Shown here: one piece after another, positions 38,902 through 47,296 of the stretch
Position numbering within the stretch: the stretch's first letter is position 1
Layout of the letters: each line of letters opens with the position of its first letter
Source: Pseudoxanthomonas sp. J31
Lineage (GTDB): Bacteria; Pseudomonadota; Gammaproteobacteria; Xanthomonadales; Xanthomonadaceae
Direction: 5' to 3'
Assembly (NCBI RefSeq): GCF_000510725.1
Contig: NZ_AZNZ01000011.1
Coordinates: 1-64,000 of the forward strand
DNA length: 64,000 bases
Translations under genes and position numbers: made by a program
The notes under the pieces: model-generated
What the model was told of the DNA's origin: nothing
What the model saw: the letters and a program-made list of their open reading frames with translations, nothing else
The model's database searches: none

Positions 38902-39573
38902 TCAGAACCGCGCTTCGATGCCGACGGTCACGGTGTCGGCGCGGTTGAACTCGTAGTCGGCCCAGTAGTAGGAGCTGGCGTAGACGTAGCTGGTGTAGAG
39001 CAGGTTGAGGTTGGCGTTGCGGCCCAGGTCCACGCCGACGCCGATGCCGACGTAGCCGCCATCCACTTCCCCGGCCCACTCGCCCTCGCCCACGTCGGCG
39101 GCCCAGTAGCCGGCACGGACGATGCCGTACCACGGGTTGTGGCGGCCGAAGTTGAAGCGGCCATTGAAGCCGATGCTGCGGAACTTCACCTCATCGAAAT
39201 GGATCCCCTGCCAGCGGGTGTCGGCCAGGCGGCCGGCGCCCACCTCGATGCCCAGCAGCGCGACCGGACCCGCCTGCCAGCGGTAGCCGGCGTTGAACGA
39301 AACCGCGTCCTGGTCGATCTCCTCGTAGATCCAGCCCTTGCCGAGCTGGGCGCCAACGAAGAAGCCGCTGCCGTCGCGCTGCACCGGGCGGTAGTACTGG
39401 GCCTGCTGGTGGCTCATCGCCGCCGGAAGCTCCGGCTCGGACGGCGGCGGCGGCGCCTGGGTGGTGCGGCCTTCGCGGTACTGCTTCCACGCCTGGGACA
39501 CGGCCTGGGCGTGCGCGGGCTGGGTGGCGCCGGCCAGCAACAGCGCGGCGAGGACGACTGCATGACGGTTCAT
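38902..39573 (-). CDS. Putative outer-membrane beta-barrel protein
   Basis: A 223-aa exported protein with a signal peptide (1-22, ending AHAQA). After a Pro-rich stretch (about 42-50), alternating aromatic/polar strands begin at about residue 65 (GSGFFVGAQLGKGWIYEEI) and continue to the C-terminal strand YEFNRADTVTVGIEARF with terminal Phe, the usual BAM signal. It resembles small OmpA/OmpW-type barrels of 8 strands; I cannot name the family. ATG 39573 has a strong GGGGGGAA site. No operon partner is evident. Confidence 0.75.
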   Translation of the reverse strand: MNRHAVVLAALLLAGATQPAHAQAVSQAWKQYREGRTTQAPPPPSEPELPAAMSHQQAQYYRPVQRDGSGFFVGAQLGKGWIYEEIDQDAVSFNAGYRWQAGPVALLGIEVGAGRLADTRWQGIHFDEVKFRSIGFNGRFNFGRHNPWYGIVRAGYWAADVGEGEWAGEVDGGYVGIGVGVDLGRNANLNLLYTSYVYASSYYWADYEFNRADTVTVGIEARF

Positions 39574-39787
39574 GGGCTTCCCCCCTGTGGTGTGGACGAT
39601 CCCCGCATCCGTGCGGAAGGGGGACCAGGCCGCCAATTCCCTGGCGGGCCGGGGAAAGCCGCGCGCGACCACCACGCCGGCGGCGCCGGCGTGTGGTCGG
39701 GCAGTTGCTGGGCGCGCAGGCGCGCCGACGGATCCCCCCGTGCGGCGCGCAATCTGCGATGCGGTTCACATAAAGTCAAACATGGTT

Positions 39788-40726
39788 TCAGGCGAGCCCG
39801 AACGGCAGGTTGGGCGAGGACACCACCCGCTCGCCCACCGCCTCGCCGCGCAGGAAGCGCAGCGCCGCCTCCACCACCTGCGGTTCGGAGGCGATGCGGT
39901 GGTGGCCCAGGCCGCGGGTGCTCAGCAGGCGCGCGCCCGGCCACAGGCGGGCGTAGCGTTCGCCCTCCTCCCACGGCACGTCCTCGTCCTCCACGTCGTG
40001 CACGACCAGCGCCGGCACGCCCAGCGCGGGCAGGTGCAGGTGCGCGGCCAGCTGGTCCACGGCAATGCCGATCTGGCGTTCGAAGCGCTCGAACATGCGC
40101 GCCACCAGCGGCGGACTCAGGCCGATTGTGCGTCCGAAGCGGTGGCCGGCCTCACGCATGTCCGCCGCCGGCGCCAGCAGCACCACCCGGCCGGCGCGCA
40201 CGCCTTCGCGCAGCGCCAGCACCGCCGCCGCGCCGCCCATCGAGTGCGCGACAAGGGCAGCGGCCGGGCCGTGCTGGCGGGCCACGTCGGCCAGCGCCGC
40301 GGCGCAGGCCGGCAGGTTGGTCTGGCATGGCGGGTTGCGCCCGTGCCCGGGCAGGTCGAAGGCGACCACGGCGTAGCCGGCCGCGCGCAGCGGCTCCACC
40401 CACGGCCGGCAGCGCAGGCCGAAGCTGGACCAGCCATGCGCGAACAGCACATAGGGCTGCAACGCCGGATCGCCCCAGGTGTAGGTAGTCAGCACGTGGC
40501 CGCCGCTTTCCACCTGGCCGATGCGGGCGTCGTCGCAGGGGGCGGCCAGGGCGCGGCTGCGCGAGCTGGGCAGCGGCGTGGCGAACAGCCGCGAGGCATG
40601 GCGCACGGTGGTGCGCGGTGCCAGCCAGCTGCCGGCGCGGAAGGCCCAGCGCAGGGGGCGCGGGACGCCGGATTTGCGAACGATCGTGCTTTTTTGAGGC
40701 AAAGAGGAAGGCTTTGCGGCATCCAT
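39788..40726 (-). CDS. Alpha/beta hydrolase
   Basis: A 312-aa hydrolase. The nucleophile elbow is VAHSMGGAAAVLAL (Ser about 158), with an oxyanion HGWSSFGLRCRPW region near 95 and VVAFDLPGHGRNP. The acid is likely in VVHDVEDEDVP and the His in GLGHHRIA near 287. There is no clear signal peptide. It follows the TetR gene by 14 bp with a GGAG site, so the two form an operon. A 13-bp match to the element upstream of tetR (CGAACGATCGTGC at 40677-40689) lies about 12 codons inside the coding sequence, suggesting local control by the regulator. Confidence 0.85.
   Translation of the reverse strand: MDAAKPSSLPQKSTIVRKSGVPRPLRWAFRAGSWLAPRTTVRHASRLFATPLPSSRSRALAAPCDDARIGQVESGGHVLTTYTWGDPALQPYVLFAHGWSSFGLRCRPWVEPLRAAGYAVVAFDLPGHGRNPPCQTNLPACAAALADVARQHGPAAALVAHSMGGAAAVLALREGVRAGRVVLLAPAADMREAGHRFGRTIGLSPPLVARMFERFERQIGIAVDQLAAHLHLPALGVPALVVHDVEDEDVPWEEGERYARLWPGARLLSTRGLGHHRIASEPQVVEAALRFLRGEAVGERVVSSPNLPFGLA
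40677..40689. promoter_or_regulatory. Candidate TetR operator inside the hydrolase gene
   Basis: CGAACGATCGTGC, an exact reverse complement of 41381-41393 in front of the adjacent tetR gene. It contains the ACGATCGT palindrome typical of TetR-family operators. It lies just within the hydrolase coding sequence. Confidence 0.45.
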
Positions 40727-40740
40727 GGCACAGCTCCGTA

Positions 40741-41367
40741 TCAGCGGGGGGGAGTGGCCGGGCCGGCATCGGCCCGGTAGCGGTCGAACAGGTCGTGCAG
40801 GGCGCGGCGCGCCAGTTCCGGGGCCTGCGGGTCGTGCAGGCGTACGTGGTGCAGGCCGTACATCAGGCCATGCAATTCGAAGGCCAGCAGCTTCGGGTCG
40901 GTGCCAGGGCGCAGGTGGCCCTCCTCGACGGCCTTGCGCACCGCGGTTTCGACCACGCCGCGCCAACGCTCCATCAGTTCGGTGACGAATTCGCGCATCG
41001 GGCCGGGGCGGCCGTCGTACTCGGAGATCGCGCCGAGGAACACGCAGCCGTCGGGATGGGCCAGGATCCAGTCCATCCAGCCTTCGATGACCGCCTGCAG
41101 CCGCGGCAGGCCACGCGGCCGGCGCAGGGCCGGCACCAGGACCTGATCGGTGAAGCCGGCAGCGGCCCATTCCAGGGTCTGCCGCACCAGGTCCTCGCGC
41201 GAGCCGAAGTGGGCGAACACGCCGCTCTTGGACATGCCCGCGGCATTGGCCAGCTCGCCGATGCTCACCCCCTCCAGCCCGACCCGGGCCGCAAGTTCGC
41301 AGGCGCGGCTCAGGAGCATGTCGCGGGTATGGGCTCCCTTGGCGGTGGCAGGCGCGGGCAGGTTCAT
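40741..41367 (-). CDS. TetR family transcriptional regulator
   Basis: A 208-aa one-component repressor. The N-terminal helix-turn-helix is clear: VSIGELANAAGMSKSGVFAHFGSREDLVRQTLEW (about 37-70). The C-terminal ~130 residues form the ligand/dimer domain and are not informative about the ligand. ATG 41367 starts MNLPAPATAKG. It lies upstream of the hydrolase in one operon and is divergent from the leucine dehydrogenase gene; an ACGATCGT palindrome 14 bp upstream of its start is the likely autoregulatory operator. Confidence 0.9.
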   Translation of the reverse strand: MNLPAPATAKGAHTRDMLLSRACELAARVGLEGVSIGELANAAGMSKSGVFAHFGSREDLVRQTLEWAAAGFTDQVLVPALRRPRGLPRLQAVIEGWMDWILAHPDGCVFLGAISEYDGRPGPMREFVTELMERWRGVVETAVRKAVEEGHLRPGTDPKLLAFELHGLMYGLHHVRLHDPQAPELARRALHDLFDRYRADAGPATPPR

Positions 41368-41380
41368 GGAACGCAAAATA

Positions 41381-41393
41381 GCACGATCGTTCG
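41381..41393. promoter_or_regulatory. Candidate TetR operator upstream of tetR
   Basis: GCACGATCGTTCG in the tetR-leucine dehydrogenase intergenic region; the overlapping ACGATCGTTCGT forms an ACGA...TCGT inverted pattern. The same 13-mer occurs inverted at 40677-40689. Confidence 0.5.
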
Positions 41394-41557
41394 TTCGGAC
41401 AAGCCTTCGCGGGAGCGGAGTTGGAACCGGTTTAGAATGTGACCCGCGACGCATGCCCTCCCCCACCCGGCCACGTCGCTTTTTTGTTTCCGGACCCGGC
41501 GCCCGGCGGTGCCGGCCGGCCCGCCGCCACGCGCGACCCGACGACGCGGAGCCCGCC

Positions 41558-42661
41558 ATGCTGTTTGAAACCCTCGCCACCTCCGGCCACGAACAGGTGG
41601 TCTTCTGCAACAACCCCGACGTGGGCCTGAAGGCGATCATCGCGATCCACAGCACCGTGCTGGGCCCGGCCCTGGGCGGTGTGCGCATGCGCCACTACGC
41701 CGACGAGGCCGACGCGGTGCGCGACGTGCTGCGCCTGAGCCGCACCATGACCTACAAGAACGCGCTGGCCGGCCTGAACATCGGCGGCGGCAAGGCGGTG
41801 ATCCTGGGCGACCCGAAGACCGACAAGACCGAGGCCCTGTTCCGCGCCTTCGGCCGCGCGGTCGATGCGCTGGGCGGGCGCTACATCACCGCCGAGGACG
41901 TGGGCACGGACGTCAACGACATGGAGCTGGTGTACCTGGAGACCGAGTACGTCACCGGCGTGCACCAGGTCCACGGTGGCTCCGGCGACCCGGCCCCGTT
42001 CACCGCCTACGGAACCCTGCAGGCGCTGATGGCCAGCCTGCAGCGCAAGCTGGGCCACGAGGAAATCGGCAAGACCAGCATCGCGGTGCAGGGCCTGGGC
42101 CATATCGGCATGGAGCTGGTGAAGCTGCTGCGCGAGCGCGGGGCCAAGCTGTTCGTCACCGACCTGGACCCGGCACGCGTGGAGTACGCGGTGTCCGAGT
42201 ACGGGGTGGAGGCGGTCGGCGTGGACGAGATCTACGACGTGGCCGCCGACGTGTTCGCGCCGTGCGCGATGGAAGGCGCGCTGACGATGGAGACCATCGA
42301 GCGGCTCAAGGCGAAGATCGTGTGCGGCTCGGCCAACAACCAGCTGGCCAGCCATGCGGTGGGCGACGAGCTGCACCGGCGCGGCATCCTGTTCGCGCCG
42401 GACTACGCGGTCAACGCCGGCGGCGTGATGAACGTGTCGCTGGAGATCGACGGCTACAACCGCGAGCGGGCGATGCGCCTGATCCGCAGCATCTACCACA
42501 ACGTGGCGAAGATCTTCGACCTGTCCGAGCGCGAGAACATCAGCCCGCAGTACGCCGCCGACCGCATCGCCGAGGCGCGCCTGTCGGCGATCGGCAAGCT
42601 CAAGCTGCCGATGGGCCGCTCGGCCCCGCGCATGGGGCATCTGCGCGGCGAGCAGCACTGA
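41558..42661 (+). CDS. Leucine (branched-chain amino acid) dehydrogenase
   Basis: A 367-aa NAD-dependent amino-acid dehydrogenase of the Glu/Leu/Phe/Val family, deaminating leucine to 2-ketoisocaproate. Features: GPALGGVRMRHYADEADAVRDVLRLSRTMTYKNALAGL with the substrate Lys, GGGKAVILGDP with the catalytic Lys, YITAEDVGTDVNDM, and the Rossmann VQGLGHIGMELVKLL. The sequence and ~365-aa length fit leucine dehydrogenase rather than the larger glutamate enzymes. ATG 41558 has GCGGAG upstream. It opens the plus-strand leucine-catabolism stretch, followed by its own strong terminator. Confidence 0.92.
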   Translation: MLFETLATSGHEQVVFCNNPDVGLKAIIAIHSTVLGPALGGVRMRHYADEADAVRDVLRLSRTMTYKNALAGLNIGGGKAVILGDPKTDKTEALFRAFGRAVDALGGRYITAEDVGTDVNDMELVYLETEYVTGVHQVHGGSGDPAPFTAYGTLQALMASLQRKLGHEEIGKTSIAVQGLGHIGMELVKLLRERGAKLFVTDLDPARVEYAVSEYGVEAVGVDEIYDVAADVFAPCAMEGALTMETIERLKAKIVCGSANNQLASHAVGDELHRRGILFAPDYAVNAGGVMNVSLEIDGYNRERAMRLIRSIYHNVAKIFDLSERENISPQYAADRIAEARLSAIGKLKLPMGRSAPRMGHLRGEQH

Positions 42662-42663
42662 GG

Positions 42664-42694
42664 AAAAAAAGGCCCGGGTTCCGGGCCTTTTTTT
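42664..42694 (+). terminator. Intrinsic terminator after leucine dehydrogenase
   Basis: AAAAAAAGGCCCGGGTTCCGGGCCTTTTTTT: a GC stem flanked by A and T tracts, starting 3 bp after the stop; active in principle in both directions. A heptad stretch follows at 42695-42716. Confidence 0.93.
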
Positions 42695-42716
42695 CGGGAT
42701 TCGGGATTCGGGGTCC
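42695..42716. repeat. Heptad repeat stretch after the terminator
   Basis: CGGGATTCGGGATTCGGGGTCCC, three period-7 units, directly attached to the T-tract of the terminator. Confidence 0.6.
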
Positions 42717-42954
42717 CGGTGCGGCCTGTGGCCTTGCCGGCATATGTGCCTGCGTACGCATAGGGTCGATGCGCCTGCTACGGGTGACCGGCTGCCTTTC
42801 CGGGTGTGGCCGTGGGCCTTGTCCGGGCTGTGTGCATGGCTGCCGGGCAGCGGAGAACCCCCATCCCGGCGGCGTTTGTTGCGCCCGCACATGACGCTTT
42901 CGCGTCCCGCACTACACTAGGTTCAAATGAAACAATCAGGGAGTGAGGCGGCCG

Positions 42955-44112
42955 ATGCGAGCGTTCCAGCTTGGGGAGGAAATCGACGCGCTGCGTGAGG
43001 CCGTCCAGCGTTTCGCCGAAAGCGAGATCGCGCCGCGCGCGGCGCAGATCGACCACGACAACGCGTTCCCGCAGGACCTGTGGCCCAAGCTGGGCGAGCT
43101 GGGCCTGCTGGGCATGACCGTCGCCCCGGAATACGGCGGCAGCGGCATGGGCTACCTCGCCCACCTGGTGGCGATGGAGGAAATCTCGCGCGCCTCCGGG
43201 TCGGTGGGGCTCAGCTACGGCGCGCACTCCAACCTGTGCGTGTCCAACCTGTTCCTCAACGGCAACGAGGCCCAGCGCCGCAAGTACCTGCCGAAGCTCT
43301 GCAGCGGCGAATGGAAGGGCGCGCTGGCGATGAGCGAGCCGGGCGCCGGCTCGGACGTGGTCGGCTCCATGCGCTGCAGCGCCGAGCTGCGCGACGGGGT
43401 GTGGATCGCCAATGGCAGCAAGATGTGGATCACCAACGGCCCGGAAGCCGACGTGCTGCTGGTGTACATGCGCACCGCGGGCAAGGAGGCCGGCAGCCGC
43501 TGCATGACTGCCTTCATCGTCGAGCGTGGCATGCGCGGCTTCTCCACCGCGCAGAAGCTGGACAAGCTGGGCATGCGCGGCTCCAACACCTGCGAGCTGG
43601 TGTTCGACAACTGCGAGATCCCGCAGGAAAACGTGCTGGGCGAGGTCAACCAGGGTGTGCGCGTGCTGATGAGCGGCCTGGACACCGAGCGCCTGGTGTT
43701 GACCGGCGGCCCGATCGGGCTGATGCAGGCGGCGCTCGACATCGCCCTGCCCTACGTGCGCGAGCGCAAGCAGTTCGACGCGGCGATCGGCACCTTCGGC
43801 CTGATGCAGGGCAAGATCGCCGACATGTACACCGCGCTGCAGTCCAGCCGCGCCTTCGCCTACCAGGTGGCGCGCGATTTCGACGAAGGCCGGCGCTCGC
43901 GCGCCGCCGCGGCGGCCTGCCTGCTGCACGCCTCCGAGGCGGCGGTGCAGGTGGCGCTGGAAGGCATCCAGGCCCTGGGCGGTAACGGCTACATCAACGA
44001 GTACGCCACCGGGCGCATCCTGCGCGACGCCAAGCTCTATTCGATCGGCGCCGGCACCAACGAGATCCGGCGCATGCTGATTGGCCGGGAACTGTTCGAG
44101 GGCCGCGGCTGA
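42955..44112 (+). CDS. liuA: Isovaleryl-CoA dehydrogenase
   Basis: A 385-aa FAD acyl-CoA dehydrogenase oxidising isovaleryl-CoA to 3-methylcrotonyl-CoA. Family signatures: [73 protein letters not shown] and the C-terminal [35 protein letters not shown]. The YGAHSNLC segment and the following liu genes identify the isovaleryl enzyme. ATG 42955 has GAGG six bases upstream; an in-frame GTG at 42943 is less likely. It is separated from the other liu genes by an autotransporter and other inserts. Confidence 0.92.
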   Translation: MRAFQLGEEIDALREAVQRFAESEIAPRAAQIDHDNAFPQDLWPKLGELGLLGMTVAPEYGGSGMGYLAHLVAMEEISRASGSVGLSYGAHSNLCVSNLFLNGNEAQRRKYLPKLCSGEWKGALAMSEPGAGSDVVGSMRCSAELRDGVWIANGSKMWITNGPEADVLLVYMRTAGKEAGSRCMTAFIVERGMRGFSTAQKLDKLGMRGSNTCELVFDNCEIPQENVLGEVNQGVRVLMSGLDTERLVLTGGPIGLMQAALDIALPYVRERKQFDAAIGTFGLMQGKIADMYTALQSSRAFAYQVARDFDEGRRSRAAAAACLLHASEAAVQVALEGIQALGGNGYINEYATGRILRDAKLYSIGAGTNEIRRMLIGRELFEGRG

Positions 44113-44126
44113 GCCTGGCCCGCATG

Positions 44127-44280
44127 GCCCGGACAGGGCCGAAGGCCGCATCCGGCGACTTGCGCACGGGAGTCGCCCCCGGACCAGTCCTGCGGCAAGC
44201 CCACAGCGCGTGGCGACGCGCCAGACCTCGCCGGCGCCCGGGTACTGCGGCGGCGCGGTGCGCGCCGCCTGCCCGGGCCA
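44127..44280 (+). repeat. Dispersed intergenic element, copy B
   Basis: CCCGGACAGGGCCGAAGGCCGCATCCGG at the left, CACAGCGCGTGGCGACGCGCCAGACC in the middle and GTACTGCGGCGGCGCGGTGCGCGCCGCCTGCCCGGGCC at the right. It carries about 40 bp between left and middle parts that copy A lacks. It lies in the convergent space between liuA and the autotransporter gene. Confidence 0.68.
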
Positions 44281-44333
44281 AGCGGCTGCGCCATTGAAGT
44301 GCGGCGGAAACGCCGCCGGCCACGCGCGGCGTT

Positions 44334-47150
44334 TCAGAAGTCCACGGCGTACTGGAGACTGGCCTGGCGTGCGTCACCGCGCGGTCCGAAGCGCTGGTCG
44401 AAGCTGAAGCCCAGCTGCGCGTGACGGCCGAGCCGGGTGCGCGCGCTCAAGCCGAACAGGCCACCGCCGCGGGTCGGATCAGCCGCGGCCAGCGGCGACC
44501 AGGCATCGACGCCGACGAAGCTGGCCAGCGGCGCCAGCCCGGCGCTGGACAGGGTGTGCTGCCACTCCGCATGCCCCTGCAGCTGCCACGCGCCGAAATG
44601 GCCGAACGCGCGCAGGCCGGCCAGGCCCTGGCTGCGGCGGGCATCGAGCGCGGCGCTGCGCAGGCCGAAGCCGGCGGCACCCTGCTCGCGGAAGCCGTCG
44701 CTCTGGACCTGCGCGTATTCCAGGCCCAGATACGGCACCAGGCCGCTGGCGCCGGTGCCGAAGCGCCAGCCGGTTTCCAGCGCGGCCACGGCAAAGCGGC
44801 CGTCGTAACCGGCATGCACGGCGTGGCGGCTGGCACCGGCCAGCAGCTGGCGGTCGGTGCGGCGCTGCCACTGGCCGCTGCCGAACTGCCCGGCCAGGTA
44901 GGCGCGCTCGCCGTGCACGCCGGCATAGGCCTGCACCTGCGCCTGGCGCTCGCGGCTGCGGTCGCCGAGCGCGCGCAGGCGGCTGTCGCCATGGGTTTCG
45001 GCCACGGCCAGGCCGGCAAACCTGCGCCCGTCCAGGCGCAGATCGTGGCCTGCCATCCAGCCGCTGACCCGGGCATCGCCGTGCGCGCCGCCGGCCAGCG
45101 CCGGTGCCCCCAGGGATTCGATCCAGCTGCCGCTGCTCTGGGCGCCGCCGGCCAGCTGGTCCAGGCGCGAGGACAACGTGCGCCGGCCCAGGTCCAGGCT
45201 GTCGAAGGTGGCGGCCATGGCCGCGGCATGCAATTCGCCGGAGAGGCTGCGCAGGGTGGCGGCCGCCGACTGTGCGTCCTCGGTGCGCTGGATGGCACCG
45301 GCAATGCGCTCGAAATCCGCGCCGGCCGCCGCCGGCACGCCGTTCTGGTCCAGGCTCGAGAACGCCGATTCCAGGCGCCGGGCCGCGCCCAGCGCGGCCG
45401 GATCGCCGATGCCCAGCGCGGCGGCGGTGGCGGCCACGTCCACCCGGCGCAGTTCCATCCACACCCTGCTGCCGCCATACACCAGCGAGGCGTCCAGGAA
45501 CACGCCCGGGCCCGCGCCCAGCCCGTCGAAGCGGCCGGCCAGGCCGCCCTCGGCGGACAGTACGTCCTCGCGCACCTGCATCACGTAGCCCTGGCGCTGG
45601 CCGATGACCTGCACGTCGCCGCCCTCGATGGTGGCGCGGCCGCGCACCTGCATGCCGCCATTGCCCAGCACCAGGGTCAGGCGGCCGCCGGCCTGCTGGG
45701 TGTAGTCGCCCATCACCACCAACGGCGCGCCCTGCGCGCTGCCGCCGCCGTCGACCACGACGGTGCCGGCGTTGACCAGGTCCGCGCCCAGTTCGGTGAC
45801 GCGCTCCAGCCGCGCGCCGCTGGCCACGTGGACGTCGGAGGCGGACAGGCCACCGGGCGCGCGCAGCACGCCCTGTTCGATCCGGGTAGCGCCGGTGTAG
45901 GTGGACGGCTTCTCCAGCACCAGGGTGCCGCTGCCGCGCTTGACCAGGCCGCCGGCGCCGCTGATCGGGTTGCTCCAGGCCGATTCGCCCTCGAAGCTCA
46001 CCTCGACGTCGCCCCAGTCGAACTTCGCCGGCCCGCCAAGGGCGCGCGCCACGTTCAGCAGGCCGTAGCCGAACACCGCATCCGGGCCGGGCGCGCCGAT
46101 GTCGGTGGCCGTGCCCAGCAAGGTCTGGCGGACCAGGTCGTTGTCGAAGTACGGGAACTTCTCCCACACCAGGGCTGCGGCGCCGGACACCAGCGGCGCC
46201 GCGTACGAGGTGCCGGAGCCATAGTAATAAGTGGTGTTGCCCGCGGTGGCGTCGTGCCCGGGGTAGACCGAGGTGCCGGGCGCGGCCAGGCAGTAGTCGC
46301 GGCCCAGGCCGCAGGCATTGGCGTAGGAGGCCAGGCGGTCGGGACGGCTGGTGTCCACCGCGGTGACCGCCAGCCAACCACGTTCCAGGTCGGCCGCCGG
46401 GCGGGTGCCGTTGGGCCCGGCCTGGCTGGGCAGCGAGGCGGTATCGGTGGGATTGGCGCGGCCCTCGTTGCCGGTGGCGAACACCACCAGGCCGTCGTGG
46501 TCGCGGATGAAGAAGCGGTACTCCTCGGCGATCTGCGCGGTGACGCTGTCCCGGGTCCAGTACAGCCCGCCCCAGGAGTTGTTCATGATGCGCATGCCGC
46601 GCGCGACCAGGTCCTCGTGGACCGGGCGCAGGCCCAGCGGGCCGCTGACCTCGTTGCCGCGGCCGGAGCCGTCGTCGTCCGGGCGCCTGTCGTTGATGAC
46701 CCGCGCCGAGAGGATGGTCGCCCCCGGTGCCACCCCACCCGGCCAGGGCCCCACCGGCACGCCGGCGGCGAGCAGGGCCACCGTCGTGCCATGGCCGACC
46801 ACGTCGTCGACCGCGAGGTTGTTCGCCTGCGGATCCACGTAGTTGAGGTTGGCCGCCACCCGCCCGGCCAGGCCCGGGTGGTTGCGGTTCACGCCGGTGT
46901 CGATCAGGCCGATGGCATAGCCGGCACCGGTAAGGCCGCCACGTTGCCGGGCGCTGGCGTTGGTGATGGCCAGGTGCGCGTCCGCGGCCGGCTGCGGGAC
47001 GTCGCTGGAAGGCGGCGGGGGCGTCGACGGATTGCCCGGGCGGACATTGCCGCCGCCTCCCCCGCCACCGCAGGCGGCCAGGGCGATGGCCACGGCGGTC
47101 GCCAGCAGCACGCGTACGGCGCCGGAAGGATGTCGGGCACTTCCCTGCAT
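44334..47150 (-). CDS. Autotransporter subtilisin-like serine protease (S8)
   Basis: A 938-aa surface protease. A lipoprotein signal ends LAAC (Cys about 27) and is followed by a Gly run and a Pro linker. The S8 catalytic domain (about 60-375) has GLIDTGVNRNHPGL (Asp about 84), VVGHGTTVALLAAG (His about 120), MRIMNNSWGG (oxyanion Asn) and GSGTSYAAPLVSGAAAL (Ser about 315). An autotransporter-associated strand repeat (GGLVKRGSGTLVLEKPSTYTGATRIEQG, about 400-430) leads into the passenger stalk and a C-terminal barrel (about 665-938) ending QYAVDF. The combination of a lipobox with an autotransporter barrel is uncommon. ATG 47150 has GGAGAA upstream. It is oriented opposite to the flanking liu genes. 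Confidence 0.9.
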   Translation of the reverse strand: MQGSARHPSGAVRVLLATAVAIALAACGGGGGGGNVRPGNPSTPPPPSSDVPQPAADAHLAITNASARQRGGLTGAGYAIGLIDTGVNRNHPGLAGRVAANLNYVDPQANNLAVDDVVGHGTTVALLAAGVPVGPWPGGVAPGATILSARVINDRRPDDDGSGRGNEVSGPLGLRPVHEDLVARGMRIMNNSWGGLYWTRDSVTAQIAEEYRFFIRDHDGLVVFATGNEGRANPTDTASLPSQAGPNGTRPAADLERGWLAVTAVDTSRPDRLASYANACGLGRDYCLAAPGTSVYPGHDATAGNTTYYYGSGTSYAAPLVSGAAALVWEKFPYFDNDLVRQTLLGTATDIGAPGPDAVFGYGLLNVARALGGPAKFDWGDVEVSFEGESAWSNPISGAGGLVKRGSGTLVLEKPSTYTGATRIEQGVLRAPGGLSASDVHVASGARLERVTELGADLVNAGTVVVDGGGSAQGAPLVVMGDYTQQAGGRLTLVLGNGGMQVRGRATIEGGDVQVIGQRQGYVMQVREDVLSAEGGLAGRFDGLGAGPGVFLDASLVYGGSRVWMELRRVDVAATAAALGIGDPAALGAARRLESAFSSLDQNGVPAAAGADFERIAGAIQRTEDAQSAAATLRSLSGELHAAAMAATFDSLDLGRRTLSSRLDQLAGGAQSSGSWIESLGAPALAGGAHGDARVSGWMAGHDLRLDGRRFAGLAVAETHGDSRLRALGDRSRERQAQVQAYAGVHGERAYLAGQFGSGQWQRRTDRQLLAGASRHAVHAGYDGRFAVAALETGWRFGTGASGLVPYLGLEYAQVQSDGFREQGAAGFGLRSAALDARRSQGLAGLRAFGHFGAWQLQGHAEWQHTLSSAGLAPLASFVGVDAWSPLAAADPTRGGGLFGLSARTRLGRHAQLGFSFDQRFGPRGDARQASLQYAVDF

Positions 47151-47296
47151 CGTGTTCTCCCCGAAGGCGTGGCGCGGACGCCGCCACGGCCGTTCTATAC
47201 CGCAAGCGTGCGCGGCTTGTCGCCTGCCACCGTGGGTGTGGCGCGCCCCTGCCGGGTGTGCGGATAATCGCGGCTCACCCTTTGCGAGGCACCCCC

